A stretch of 64,000 nucleotides of DNA, taken from assembly GCA_040221975.1 (NCBI GenBank), contig JAVJWR010000036.1:186001-250000 (forward strand). Direction: 5' to 3'. The position numbers and the translations under genes were made by a program. The stretch comes from Haliea sp040221975 (GTDB taxonomy: Bacteria > Pseudomonadota > Gammaproteobacteria > Pseudomonadales > Halieaceae). The notes beneath the pieces are model-generated. The model worked only from the letters and a program-made list of their open reading frames with translations. It ran no database searches and was not told the DNA's origin. Each line of letters starts with the position of its first letter. Position 1 is the first letter of the stretch. Below, one piece after another: positions 8,553 through 18,179 of the stretch.

Positions 8553-11500
8553 CTAGCTGTCTCCCACCATCGACTGCGGCACGAGAAAAACGACCGCCAC
8601 TGGAAATGTTCGGGCTACATAGTCACCGTAGCGGTGTTCGATGGCTTGAACCTCCTGCTCTCGCTCTTCCGGAATGCGCGCCAGCCGTGCCTTCAAGGCG
8701 TCGAGATCCCGACGAACCTGAGTCCGTTCATCCTCCGTGAAGAGAGTCAACTGCTCTGGATTCTCGGCATTTTTTAGCTCTCTTTCGATCGACGCCTCCA
8801 ATTCATCTAACACGGTCGATATATCTTTGATCTCGGTGTCCTTTCTCCTCTGCAGCTTGCTCTCTAAGTCTTTCAGCCGCTCCTTAGACCGCGCATCAAT
8901 CGTTTTTTGAACTGAGTCGAGATTGCGATCGAAACGAAGTTTCAATGCATCGCACAGAGAATTGCTCGCTACAGCCGGCTGAGCAGCGGCAAGCAGATCA
9001 TCCAGCTTTTTAACGCCGGTCTCACGGCTATAAGTTTTGTCCTTTAGATAACCGCCGGAATAGGTGATTTCTTCATGCAAGCGATGATGGTTACCGCCTG
9101 TGATGACCAGACGGGATACGATGACTGCAGCGACACCATCAATTCCGTCATCTGGCAGCGATCTCAGGGTAACCCGGTGCATCCTCTTCACATCGGATAG
9201 CGCCCAGACTTCCGCGCGCAATAGGCGCAAACACATCTGCACTAGGCGATGATTGAGGTGTACCAAGACGACGTCGTCACGCCCCTTTGCAACTTCATGG
9301 TCGAAGGTAATAGGCCTGATGACGTGGGTGTATGGATGACGCAAGCCTTTGGTGCAAGCTGCCCAGGTCCCGGTTAGTTCTGGCATCTTGAAGGCGCTAC
9401 CGTCTGGAGCGTCAGCTAGTGCTGCCGGCTTGAGCGGTGGCTTTTCGGCAATGGAGAGACCAGTTTCCACTGCAGCAAGAATATGTTTTGGGGTTAGATG
9501 AAAATCTTGTCGAGTTTGTACCAATTGCTCATGTAGTTTGGCGATCTTTTCGTTCAGTTGGCGCTCGGCCTTGACGAACTTTCTGGCCTTTTGGGATCTC
9601 GCTTCAGCTTCACGGGTATTGAGCTCTTTTTGTCTGCCCTCTATCAATCCGGACATTTGGGGCGCGATCACTGGATTCACACTGCCCATGTCCTCACGCA
9701 TCGATTCTAGCTTCTTGAGGGCGCGGATTATGTCCTCTTTATGCCCACCCACCGCTTGACCATCAGAGTCACCCGCGTCCACTGGGTGCCAGATCAGTAC
9801 CTCACTTTCCCTTTGCCCATGGCGGTCGATACGGCCATTACGCTGTTCCATGACATTGGGGTTGTAGGGGATCTCCAAATGAATAAGGCAATTACAGTAG
9901 TTCTGTAGATCGATACCTTCAGATGCCGCATCCGTAGCCAACAGAATTCTTACGTCTGCGTCCTTCGGGTTGGTTTGAAAGGCCGCCTTTACGTCTTCAC
10001 GCTCTTCTTGGTCCATGCCGCCATGGATGATGGCAAGTCGCTCGCCACCATACCCCGCTTCAGTGAGAATCTTTTGCATCCATTGCTGCGTGGTGCGGTA
10101 TTCCGTGAATAATATGACGCGACGATGATTCCAATCGCCACTGGTCTTGAGATTCGACTTGATCCATGCGCAAATAGCATCGGCTTTGGAGTCGCTTTGA
10201 TGCTGTGCGGATTGAGCCCAATCTCTTAGTTGGCTAGTCAGTCGCTTTTGATCGCCCGTCAAGGGCGCGCTGCGCTTGGTTGCTTCCTCCACGGCCTCTT
10301 CCTGCGCCGCTTCGTAATCTTCGTCTCTTGCGTAGTCTTCTTCCGCCTTGAGCAACGCTTTCCTAAGAATTCGCTCCTCAATGACTGTCGCCTTGGCGGG
10401 CTTACCTCCTTTGTTGATCGTATTCACATGCTTTTCGAGCGTAGAAGCGAAAGCCGCTGGCGACGAAAACAACCGTTTCTTCAATAGACTGTTTACGAAA
10501 TGGGTACCGATATATTTCTTATCTTGATCTGCCGTCTCTTCTCTACTTTGGCAGTAATCGTCAAGTAGCTGGTGGACTCGCCGCTCTTCGTCGGAATAGT
10601 CGACCTCGAGTGCCTGAAGTTTTCGATCTGGATAAAGTGGTTTGCCCTCAGCATCGACCAGATCAGTCTTCAAGCGCCTGACCATTGCTTGCTGCAGCTG
10701 TTTCTCGTCGGGAAGTATGTTGCGCGCAAAGCGTTGGTCGTCTAGCAACTCTAAAAGCGATGTAAATGATTCTGTATAACCGTTGTGAGGGGTTGCTGTT
10801 AGAAACAGCTTGTGCTGAAAGTGCGGCGCGATCTCTCGTATCATTCGCGTGCGCTGACTTTCTAAGACATAGTTCGCAGAGCCGGACGGTGCGATGTTGT
10901 GCGCCTCGTCCACCACCAAAATGTCGAATTTTCGAGGGTAACGTTTGGCCCCAGATAAGGTGTCTCGCATCAATCGCAGCGCTTCACCCGATTTGAGCCA
11001 GTCTTGAGAGGTGATCAAACGAGGGAATGACGTCCAGGGGTTTGCATGAATGCCAAGGTCGCGCCTCATCTGCCGGATATAGTCGGTATTGACGATTTTG
11101 AACTCCAGGCCAAACTTCTCCTGCATTTCGTCCCGCCACTTCTGTTGCAGAGACGCTGGACAAATGACTAAAACGGAGCGCGCTCGATGTCGAAGCAGTA
11201 ACTCTTGAATGACAAGGCCCGCTTCGATGGTTTTACCTAGCCCCACGTCATCTGCAATCAGAAGATTGGCGCGAGCCATGTTGATAGCCCGAACTAAGGG
11301 GTCGAGCTGAAAGTCCTCTATAGATACGCCACTGCGGAATGGCGCCTGGAGGAATCCTCTATCTGCGTTCGTAGCTGCCCCCCAGCGCACCGCGTCCAAG
11401 AAAGCATCTAGCTTGTCAGCGTAGTCAAAACCTGTAATTTCAGGGAGACCGGCCTTTTCGATGATATGTGCGCCTGGCTCAATCTCCCAAACGACCTGCA

Positions 11501-11693
11501 GTTCCTCGCCTAGGCCGTCCTCATCTATCGAAGAGAGTGTCACCAGATGTTGCAGTGAATGACCACTGGTAGTGGCTTGCGATGCCACAATGTCAGCCAC
11601 GACCCACTGTCGGCGACGGACCTCGACAAGCTGACCGGCTTCAGGGGTCGCAATGATTCGAGATGAATCAAATAAGTTTTGTTCGCGCACCAC
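8553..11693 (-). CDS. drmD: DISARM SNF2-like helicase DrmD
   Basis: 1046 aa from a GTG start. SNF2/RapA-type superfamily 2 helicase: Walker A DDVGLGKTIEAG at about residue 147-158, Walker B DEAH at about 262, the TATPHNG motif III region, and a C-terminal helicase domain with ATDAASEGIDLQ and EQRNGRIDRHGQ (motifs V and VI). A long Lys/Glu-rich, probably coiled-coil C-terminal region (about 900-1010) follows. It lies directly upstream of drmMI with no spacer, the order known for DISARM class 1. It is distinct from the second SNF2 protein at 14418-17504. Substrate and mechanism are inferred from the family. Confidence 0.88.
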   Translation of the reverse strand: MVREQNLFDSSRIIATPEAGQLVEVRRRQWVVADIVASQATTSGHSLQHLVTLSSIDEDGLGEELQVVWEIEPGAHIIEKAGLPEITGFDYADKLDAFLDAVRWGAATNADRGFLQAPFRSGVSIEDFQLDPLVRAINMARANLLIADDVGLGKTIEAGLVIQELLLRHRARSVLVICPASLQQKWRDEMQEKFGLEFKIVNTDYIRQMRRDLGIHANPWTSFPRLITSQDWLKSGEALRLMRDTLSGAKRYPRKFDILVVDEAHNIAPSGSANYVLESQRTRMIREIAPHFQHKLFLTATPHNGYTESFTSLLELLDDQRFARNILPDEKQLQQAMVRRLKTDLVDAEGKPLYPDRKLQALEVDYSDEERRVHQLLDDYCQSREETADQDKKYIGTHFVNSLLKKRLFSSPAAFASTLEKHVNTINKGGKPAKATVIEERILRKALLKAEEDYARDEDYEAAQEEAVEEATKRSAPLTGDQKRLTSQLRDWAQSAQHQSDSKADAICAWIKSNLKTSGDWNHRRVILFTEYRTTQQWMQKILTEAGYGGERLAIIHGGMDQEEREDVKAAFQTNPKDADVRILLATDAASEGIDLQNYCNCLIHLEIPYNPNVMEQRNGRIDRHGQRESEVLIWHPVDAGDSDGQAVGGHKEDIIRALKKLESMREDMGSVNPVIAPQMSGLIEGRQKELNTREAEARSQKARKFVKAERQLNEKIAKLHEQLVQTRQDFHLTPKHILAAVETGLSIAEKPPLKPAALADAPDGSAFKMPELTGTWAACTKGLRHPYTHVIRPITFDHEVAKGRDDVVLVHLNHRLVQMCLRLLRAEVWALSDVKRMHRVTLRSLPDDGIDGVAAVIVSRLVITGGNHHRLHEEITYSGGYLKDKTYSRETGVKKLDDLLAAAQPAVASNSLCDALKLRFDRNLDSVQKTIDARSKERLKDLESKLQRRKDTEIKDISTVLDELEASIERELKNAENPEQLTLFTEDERTQVRRDLDALKARLARIPEEREQEVQAIEHRYGDYVARTFPVAVVFLVPQSMVGDS

Positions 11694-11739
11694 AGTTGCT
11701 CGATTCCTTCGCTAACTTAGATTTAAACGACTGATATCT

Positions 11740-12801
11740 CTAGTTTCGGTATAACCCGACTTCGGTCACATGCTGTTTGATGCTAATTGCTACCGCTCGA
11801 GCTAGCTCAACCGGGACAGCATTTCCGATCAATCGTCCAAGGGTCTTGAACTGTACGTCCTGTTTGGTTTCAACGAACTTATAATTCCTCGGAAAGCTCT
11901 GCAGAATAGCCGCCTCCCTGAGTGAGATCGCTCTATCTTGATCTGGATGCCCAAAGCGGCCATTACCGAAGCCATAACATTGCGTCGTCATGGTGGGCGA
12001 AGGCTTATCCCATTCCATACGACCATAGACGCCAGGGAAAGTCTTCCCGGTATTACGTTTGTGACAATCCGCCACCAGATTCTGAGGCCAATCGCGCCAT
12101 GTCCCGCCGGCGCTCGATGCTTTCATCCGCTTCATATTTAGATCACTAAGTGTCGCCGCCACGTGGAGGGGATCCCGAGGCGCAGTTTCACCAGCCTCCA
12201 ACGATCTGAGTTTGCCTATAGATTGCTTGACCGTCCTCGGCTTGGGCGAGGTCGGAGGCACTAACTCTATCTTTCCGTGGAGTGAGGCTAGCAACACCAG
12301 CCGCTTCCGAGTCTGCGGCACCCCATACTTACAGCTGTCGACGACATCGAACCAAGTGTGATACTTCAGCCGTTTGAGCGTAGCCACGAAATCCAGGAAA
12401 ACTGTATGCTTGGCCAGCTTTGGTACGTTTTCCATGGTGATTACGTCGGGCTTAGTACTTTCTGCCAGCCGGGAAAATTCGTACAGCAGGCCCCATTTGT
12501 GGTCTCGCTGCTCGTCATATCGCTGGGCGTATGTCGAGAAGGGCTGACAGGGGGCGCATCCGGCCAGGATTTTGACCGGAGCGTCGCCAAAAAGGCGTTT
12601 GACCTCCTTGGCGGTTAGCCCCGAGACATCTTTTTCGATGAATCTTGCGGGCTTGTTGTTTTCCTCAAAAGGGTACTTGCAGGCCGAATCAAGGTCGATT
12701 CCAGCCACCACATTTAGTCCTTCCAGCACGAAGCCGTGAGTTAGACCGCCGGCGCCGCAGAAAAGATCAACACATTTGAGGTCTTGCCTACTCATATTCA
12801 A
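11740..12801 (-). CDS. DNA (cytosine-5) methyltransferase
   Basis: 353 aa, ATG start. All the main C5-methyltransferase motifs are visible: motif I DLFCGAGGLTHGF near the N-terminus, motif IV GCAPCQPFS with the catalytic Cys, motif VI MENVP, motif VIII QTRKRLVLLAS, and motifs IX/X near the C-terminus (LREAAILQSFP, IGNAVP). It would methylate cytosine at C5 within a specific sequence. It lies 46 nt upstream of drmD on the same strand. C5 methylases (DrmMII) belong to DISARM class 2, so its place beside a class 1 drmD-drmMI pair is unusual. It might instead be the modification partner of the AspBHI-like nuclease at 1290-2528. About 200 nt of AT-rich non-coding DNA separate it from the Hsp70-like gene and may hold its promoter. 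Confidence 0.93.
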   Translation of the reverse strand: MNMSRQDLKCVDLFCGAGGLTHGFVLEGLNVVAGIDLDSACKYPFEENNKPARFIEKDVSGLTAKEVKRLFGDAPVKILAGCAPCQPFSTYAQRYDEQRDHKWGLLYEFSRLAESTKPDVITMENVPKLAKHTVFLDFVATLKRLKYHTWFDVVDSCKYGVPQTRKRLVLLASLHGKIELVPPTSPKPRTVKQSIGKLRSLEAGETAPRDPLHVAATLSDLNMKRMKASSAGGTWRDWPQNLVADCHKRNTGKTFPGVYGRMEWDKPSPTMTTQCYGFGNGRFGHPDQDRAISLREAAILQSFPRNYKFVETKQDVQFKTLGRLIGNAVPVELARAVAISIKQHVTEVGLYRN

Positions 12802-12997
12802 GCAAAAAATCTCTTATCTATTTGTTTTAATTAACTATTTTAATACTAACATACATCTCTTACATAGCAGACTGTAATATGGCCTGATGCCTTCAAACAG
12901 CTCAATTATCAACTTGCAACAGCAGCTAAAAAAGACCTTTCTCGTGTTGCTCATCAAATTCTTATTGCGTCGCAACCGCCCACTGGTCAAATAATGA

Positions 12998-14326
12998 TCA
13001 AATCAACCCGCTACCACCACATTTGTAGCAACCATGGGCCATGGCCCCACCGGTACCGTTACACACTGGACAAAAGATCGGTCCACCCTTGGTGGCTGAG
13101 CCGCTAACAGTATCATCTTCGATTTCATCTGCCTTCTCGATTTCGCCAATATCGAAAGCGTCAAAAGACAAGCCATAGGCCACCGACAATCTGTCGAAAT
13201 TCTCAGCTCTCAAACGGCTGGCCTGCAATCTTTCTGGTTTTGGTAATCCTTTGCGAATGATTTTGAAGGGATTACCTCGCTCCTCCAGGTTATCGATAAG
13301 GCCAGAATAAAGCTCGACATTCGCGCCGCCACCGCAAAGAAAGATCGGAACTCCCTCCTCCCATCGGCGCGACATTCGGTAGCGCTTCTCTTTGGTGTAG
13401 CGGAGTTCGTCGTTCAATTGCCTGGACACTTTTGCTCGAAAAGGTCTATCAATTTCGGCAAGCTGTTGCTGGCTAATCCGCACCTTCTTAGCAAATTCTC
13501 TATTGGATAGAGCCCTGTCCTGTGCGTGCGGTGTCCAACGCCCTTGATATTTGAGCTCTTCCAGCCTGAATCTAGTGTGAAAGAATACGCCTAGGTTCTT
13601 GACCGACTTTGAAAAAATCGGATAAAAATCCTCTCCATCACGGTGATATACGTTGAATACAGTGACATCGACAGTTCCCGCTCCGACATCCATCAAAGCG
13701 TGAAGGTCCTCTTGCCGCTGCGGTGAACGAACATAACCGGTGACCTGTGCTACAAATTCCGGGAAAAGACCTATTGCGTCAGGGTGAATGAACCTGTCTT
13801 GATTTGAGCCAGTATCTTCTTTCCCTTCGAGAACTCGTTTGGCAAATTCCAGATTTACATTTGAGTTCGTTACACTGACCACCCACGCGCAATGTACGAT
13901 ATCTCTGTAAGCCTGGACTAACTCCTCATCGTGGTAGTTATGGGTCGGTAGGCCCACATTCAAATTCCAGTCCAGGTAGTTCCGGCCATAGATGCGCTTT
14001 TGCTTACTAAACAGCCACTTCCGGGAATACTGGAGAACTAAGGCCAGATATGCGACAGACTCTGCCTTAGAGTCGAGACTGAAATCGCCTTCCAGCATCC
14101 GCATCTTGAGGTCTCTAACCCCGCGAGTTTTTGGCGAATCCAGATTAAGAGTGCAAATGCCGGAGGAATCGATGGCCATCGCTGCAGGTAGCAAATACTG
14201 ATTGCCTTCGTCACCAAACTTGGAGAAGTGCACGCCGTAAGCCTGGCGAGTTTCTCCGATTACTACTTTGGTAAATGCCGTACCGAAGTCCAAACCAATA
14301 ACCAGTTGCTGCTTCTTGTTCCGCAT
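12998..14326 (-). CDS. Hsp70/actin-fold ATPase with C-terminal zinc ribbon
   Basis: 442 aa from the ATG at 14326; a TTG at 14404 would add 26 residues, but the ATP-binding fold begins right after the internal Met. Actin/Hsp70 ATPase motifs: phosphate-1 GLDFGTAFTK near residue 10, phosphate-2 DVGAGTVDV near 215 and the adenosine motif FLCGGGANVEL near 330. There is no Hsp70 substrate-binding domain. The C-terminus instead carries two CxxC pairs (CPVCNGTGG, CYKCGGSG) resembling one DnaJ-type zinc module. It follows the SNF2-like gene closely on the same strand, so the two probably act together. I do not recognise this pair as a named system. The location in a defence island suggests an antiphage or DNA-related role, but that is inference. 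Confidence 0.75.
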   Translation of the reverse strand: MRNKKQQLVIGLDFGTAFTKVVIGETRQAYGVHFSKFGDEGNQYLLPAAMAIDSSGICTLNLDSPKTRGVRDLKMRMLEGDFSLDSKAESVAYLALVLQYSRKWLFSKQKRIYGRNYLDWNLNVGLPTHNYHDEELVQAYRDIVHCAWVVSVTNSNVNLEFAKRVLEGKEDTGSNQDRFIHPDAIGLFPEFVAQVTGYVRSPQRQEDLHALMDVGAGTVDVTVFNVYHRDGEDFYPIFSKSVKNLGVFFHTRFRLEELKYQGRWTPHAQDRALSNREFAKKVRISQQQLAEIDRPFRAKVSRQLNDELRYTKEKRYRMSRRWEEGVPIFLCGGGANVELYSGLIDNLEERGNPFKIIRKGLPKPERLQASRLRAENFDRLSVAYGLSFDAFDIGEIEKADEIEDDTVSGSATKGGPIFCPVCNGTGGAMAHGCYKCGGSGLI

Positions 14327-14417
14327 GGTTACATCAGGAAATTGCGTTTCCTCAGTAAAAAGGCTTTTCGGTGTTGTTACCGTTCTTATTAACTTCCTTA
14401 GCAAAGTATTCGTCCTG

Positions 14418-17400
14418 TTAGGTAATCGATATCACGCCAAAGCAGACTTCAAACTGGGAATGACTGAACTCAGACTTTGACTTTAGGGACTCCAACTGCA
14501 CTTCAAACCGCTCATTAACTTTATTGATCAAACCTTTACGAGCGGGAATCAATTTTTTCTTGCCGGCCGTTCGCATATCCTCAAGAACTCGCTGATGCAT
14601 ATCCAATTGACGGTTGCGATGGCGCTGAGCGGACTGAACCTGAAAGGAGATCCGATCTGCGTTCTCATCACTCCTATTTCGACTGACCTGCTTATAATCA
14701 CGCTCAATCTCTGCCACACAGTCGTCGGATAGTTTTTCGACGACCTGTCCGTCGAGTTCAGCTGCTGCTGACAACCAATCGGACCCCTCGATGCGTGCAA
14801 AATTGATCAGCTCCCAGGATTGATCAGCGCTCAGTACTTGCCCTGTCGAGAGAGACACCGCCCTTGCACGCAATTCTTCTTCCAAGCGAAGGCCGGTAAA
14901 AGACCAGAGATAAACGGCGAATACATAGACGTCTTTAGGCACTTGTGTCACAGCACTGCTCGGTAATTCAATCGCCACGAGTGGGTAGAAGGCCTCATTC
15001 CTGGATTTCAGGTCCTCGCAAATGAATCTAATCAGTGGATGGAACTGGCTAACACCTTCAACTCGGCTTCCAGTTGGCAAAAGTTTGTTCAAGAATTGGC
15101 AACGGACTGTCTCACCGGTAGACAGGCGTGTCTTGCCGAAAAGCTTCTTTCGTCGAATGAAATCATCAAGCGCGGCAGCAGACTTTGCAGGCAACCTAAC
15201 ATCGAAAACTAGCTCATCAGCTTTCAGTTGGTGGAATTGATGCCCCTGGCAGAACTTCTCCAAGTAGTCTTTGACATAGACAAAAAGATCCTCTTCGGTA
15301 ATACGGCGCTTGAACTCGTGAGCCGCATGGACCTGTTCCAAAATATAGCCACCGTGGGCTATCAGGTGCGAAGCTTGCTTTTCCAGCTCACTCTGATCTT
15401 GGCGAATCCTCTCTATCGCCAAAGCGGTTTGATCTATACGTTTGTTCTGCTGCTCTTCTGTCAAATCACGACAGATGAGATCGTTGGTGAGCGCTTTGAT
15501 ATTTTCGCCAAGAATAGCCTCCATACCACCCAGCGCTCGCTCGAAGATACCGAGGCGCTCAAACAGCCGCTCATGAATTCGATGATCAATCGTATTTGCA
15601 TAACACAAGTTCCAAATATTGATCTTGTTGGCCTTCTGCCCTATACGGTCGATACGCCCTATGCGCTGTTCGACCTTCATGGGGTTCCATGGCAGGTCAT
15701 AGTTGACCAATACTCTACAAAATTGCAGATCCACCCCTTCGCTGGCCACCTCTGACGACAGGAGAACTCTGGCTGTAGGGTCGTGTCGAAATTCGTCGAT
15801 GACTTGCTGCTTGGTCTTTTTCATTCCCCCAACTAGAACCGTACTCTTGATCCCTGCCTCATTAAGCCTGCTAGCAAGATACGACAAGGTCGCACGGAAG
15901 TAAGAAAATACGACCACCTTTTCTTCTGGAAAACTATCCAAGTAGTCGGCGATCAGTTTATAAAAACGATTGTACTTGCTGTCATTTCTTTTGAGCGCTC
16001 TGATGTCAACGCCATCCATCACGCTCTGGCTAATATGACTTATCAAAGGGGAGAGATGTCGATTTTTGCCGATATCCAGGCCGAGGTCTTCATACAGCTC
16101 CTCAGCCCCGTCGCCTGTCGCCCCACCCCAAGACATCGCAGCGGCATACATGCTGCTGGAAATCTGCCTTTGAGGACTAGCAAGCATGAAGCCCTCACTT
16201 ATATCGTTGACCGCGGCGTAATCCCTAACCGCATCAGTGACACTCTGATAAAACTCCCACTCTTCCTCGTTCATATCAACGAACTCGCTGAATGGTTCGC
16301 GCACTACTTTCCATTCGGTGACTTCAACTTTTCTGGTGCGACTGACCACATGGCTGAGTAGATTTACCCGTTCGATTCGATTGGCCAAATTGATTCGATT
16401 TGAGATTTCATTTGGCCCATTAATTACGATGTCCGATTCAATCAGCCCTTTAAGCTGAGCACTGCCTTGCAGCAACTCATGGGATTGCGCTTCTTCGAGT
16501 AACTCCTTGACCTCCGAGAAAGTCGAGCGCTTATCCAGCGCAGCCGAACGAGCCCTCTGCAGTGGCTCATTAGCCATCAGGACCAACGGGAAAACCTCCT
16601 TCACATCGAACGAATCCGGGTCGACTAGATTGAGAAGATGAAAGAGATCATCTTCTTTCAAATTGATAGGAGTAGCGGACAGTAGAACCACGTTTTCTGA
16701 TACATCACGCAGCAACTGACCGAGCTTCGCAGTCTGACTCTCAGGGTTTCGCAGATAATGCGCCTCGTCGACGATCAAAAGGTCGATCAATGACTCAAAG
16801 TCGGCGTGCTCCTCCATATAGCGTGCAAGCCGTCGTCGAGGACTGTCCTTGCTAGAGTCATCATCTCGCCAGCCTCTTGGCGGCCTGAGTCCTTGCACGC
16901 TGCAAATGTAGCCCCTTCCATCTTCATCTTCGTGTCGATCTCGGCGCAGAACTTCCAGCAATTCATCGGCGTCGACGATACTCGCATCTACGCCAAACCG
17001 CGTCTTCAACTCGTCCTTCCATTTCTCCCTGAGCATTGCGGGACAGACAACAAGCAACCGGCGTGCCTCGTATCGTGCTCGGAGCTCGGTCCAGATCAAT
17101 CCGGCCTCGATCGTCTTACCCAGACCAACCTCATCAGCTATCAGAAGTCCATTGGATGGGGATTCGAGAAAAGAGAGTACTGGCTTGAACTGGTATGCAT
17201 AGAAATCGGTATTGGTCGTTTCCATACTGTAGACGAGGTTTGCGAGTCTTCCACTGAGTTGGATATGCGAAAGATTTCTGCGCAAATCAGTAAGTCGACC
17301 AAACTTCTTCTCTGCAAGCAACTCGAATACGTCCGAATGGTCATCGGAAACTAACTCAATTTCGTAGTCAGGCTGATAGCTACTGGCATCCCCAAAATCC

Positions 17401-17504
17401 ACCTGGTAAAACTTGGTTTCTCCACGTTGCCGATCTTTCCCTGTTAGAAAGCCGACTCTGCCCGGGTCGCTAACCAGGCGAATTTTGGTGCCTTTTGTAA
17501 ACAA
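14418..17504 (-). CDS. RapA/HepA-like SNF2 helicase, defence-associated
   Basis: 1028 aa from a TTG start; no ATG or GTG is available in frame before the upstream stop. An N-terminal small beta domain (residues 1-50) is followed by the SF2 core: DEVGLGKTIEAG at about 122-134, DEAH at about 246, LLSATPINL (motif III), SSEVASEGVDLQ (motif V) and EQRIGRIDRIGQ (motif VI) at about 618. The C-terminal 350 residues are helical and charged. The build resembles RapA/HepA and the DpdE/DrmD type of defence helicases, but sequence and length differ from the DrmD at 8553-11693. It heads the run of minus-strand genes and pairs with the Hsp70-like gene. An upstream TATATAAG near 17526-17533 could be a -10 box, weakly supported. 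Confidence 0.82.
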   Translation of the reverse strand: MFTKGTKIRLVSDPGRVGFLTGKDRQRGETKFYQVDFGDASSYQPDYEIELVSDDHSDVFELLAEKKFGRLTDLRRNLSHIQLSGRLANLVYSMETTNTDFYAYQFKPVLSFLESPSNGLLIADEVGLGKTIEAGLIWTELRARYEARRLLVVCPAMLREKWKDELKTRFGVDASIVDADELLEVLRRDRHEDEDGRGYICSVQGLRPPRGWRDDDSSKDSPRRRLARYMEEHADFESLIDLLIVDEAHYLRNPESQTAKLGQLLRDVSENVVLLSATPINLKEDDLFHLLNLVDPDSFDVKEVFPLVLMANEPLQRARSAALDKRSTFSEVKELLEEAQSHELLQGSAQLKGLIESDIVINGPNEISNRINLANRIERVNLLSHVVSRTRKVEVTEWKVVREPFSEFVDMNEEEWEFYQSVTDAVRDYAAVNDISEGFMLASPQRQISSSMYAAAMSWGGATGDGAEELYEDLGLDIGKNRHLSPLISHISQSVMDGVDIRALKRNDSKYNRFYKLIADYLDSFPEEKVVVFSYFRATLSYLASRLNEAGIKSTVLVGGMKKTKQQVIDEFRHDPTARVLLSSEVASEGVDLQFCRVLVNYDLPWNPMKVEQRIGRIDRIGQKANKINIWNLCYANTIDHRIHERLFERLGIFERALGGMEAILGENIKALTNDLICRDLTEEQQNKRIDQTALAIERIRQDQSELEKQASHLIAHGGYILEQVHAAHEFKRRITEEDLFVYVKDYLEKFCQGHQFHQLKADELVFDVRLPAKSAAALDDFIRRKKLFGKTRLSTGETVRCQFLNKLLPTGSRVEGVSQFHPLIRFICEDLKSRNEAFYPLVAIELPSSAVTQVPKDVYVFAVYLWSFTGLRLEEELRARAVSLSTGQVLSADQSWELINFARIEGSDWLSAAAELDGQVVEKLSDDCVAEIERDYKQVSRNRSDENADRISFQVQSAQRHRNRQLDMHQRVLEDMRTAGKKKLIPARKGLINKVNERFEVQLESLKSKSEFSHSQFEVCFGVISIT

Positions 17505-17801
17505 AGTCGCCCCCGCACATTGAGCTTATATAGCGCCCAGATGAATATTCCATGCCATGGCTTACAACACATTGATATAATTTACATTTTTCTACTACCG
17601 GATGCACTAATTGCGCGATCCAGCAAGTCATCTTCCGAGAAGGGCTTAAATCCTCTTAGTGGTCAAACAATCCCGGACTGTACTTTAACTTTTTTCAAAA
17701 TAGATCTAGATTTTTTTGCCGCCCGATTGGCCGCTCGTATCCCGCAAGAAGTACCTCAGGGCACCTCGAAACCAGGGATTCAGAACTGATGCCAGGCCAA
17801 A
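17505..17801. other. Non-coding interval upstream of the defence island
   Basis: About 300 bases without a convincing gene. AT-rich runs lie close to the helicase start and could contain its promoter. The plus-strand reading frame here has no recognisable protein features. Confidence 0.4.
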
Positions 17802-18140
17802 CTATCCACGCTCCCCATTGATCTCCCCAACCAGGTAGAACCGATAGAAGGAATCCTGCCCTATACACATTAACCGCACCCAGCTGCCCAGGTAGGGTGC
17901 GAGATGCCCTCTCTTGTCGTCAGGCACCTTATATACTATCGAATCACCGATGCGCTGGAGAAAATAGTGAGAGTAGTGCCCCCGGAATCCTTTGTAGCCT
18001 TGGTCAAGTAAGTAATTCTCTATTTCTTCGAGTGCATCCCGCTTCTCTTTCGTCCAGGTCTCATGCCGCCTGAACCCTTTCACTAATCGCTCAAGCTTCC
18101 CCGTCAGGTTATCTTCCATCACTTCGTTACCTGTACCCAT
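17802..18140 (-). CDS. Hypothetical protein, 112 aa
   Basis: Starts at the ATG at 18140, chosen because AGGAG lies 8-9 nt upstream; a GTG two codons earlier is too close to it. The protein is charged and helical in its N-terminal half, with aromatic, beta-like segments later (GYKGFRGHYSHYFLQR, SFYRFYLVGEINGE). No family recognised and no signal peptide or membrane segment. It lies 39 nt downstream of the ARPP-1-like gene on the same strand and is probably co-transcribed with it. Confidence 0.6.
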   Translation of the reverse strand: MGTGNEVMEDNLTGKLERLVKGFRRHETWTKEKRDALEEIENYLLDQGYKGFRGHYSHYFLQRIGDSIVYKVPDDKRGHLAPYLGSWVRLMCIGQDSFYRFYLVGEINGERG

Positions 18141-18179
18141 ATGCACACTCTCCTTTAGTCTCTCGAAAGAGCTATTACT

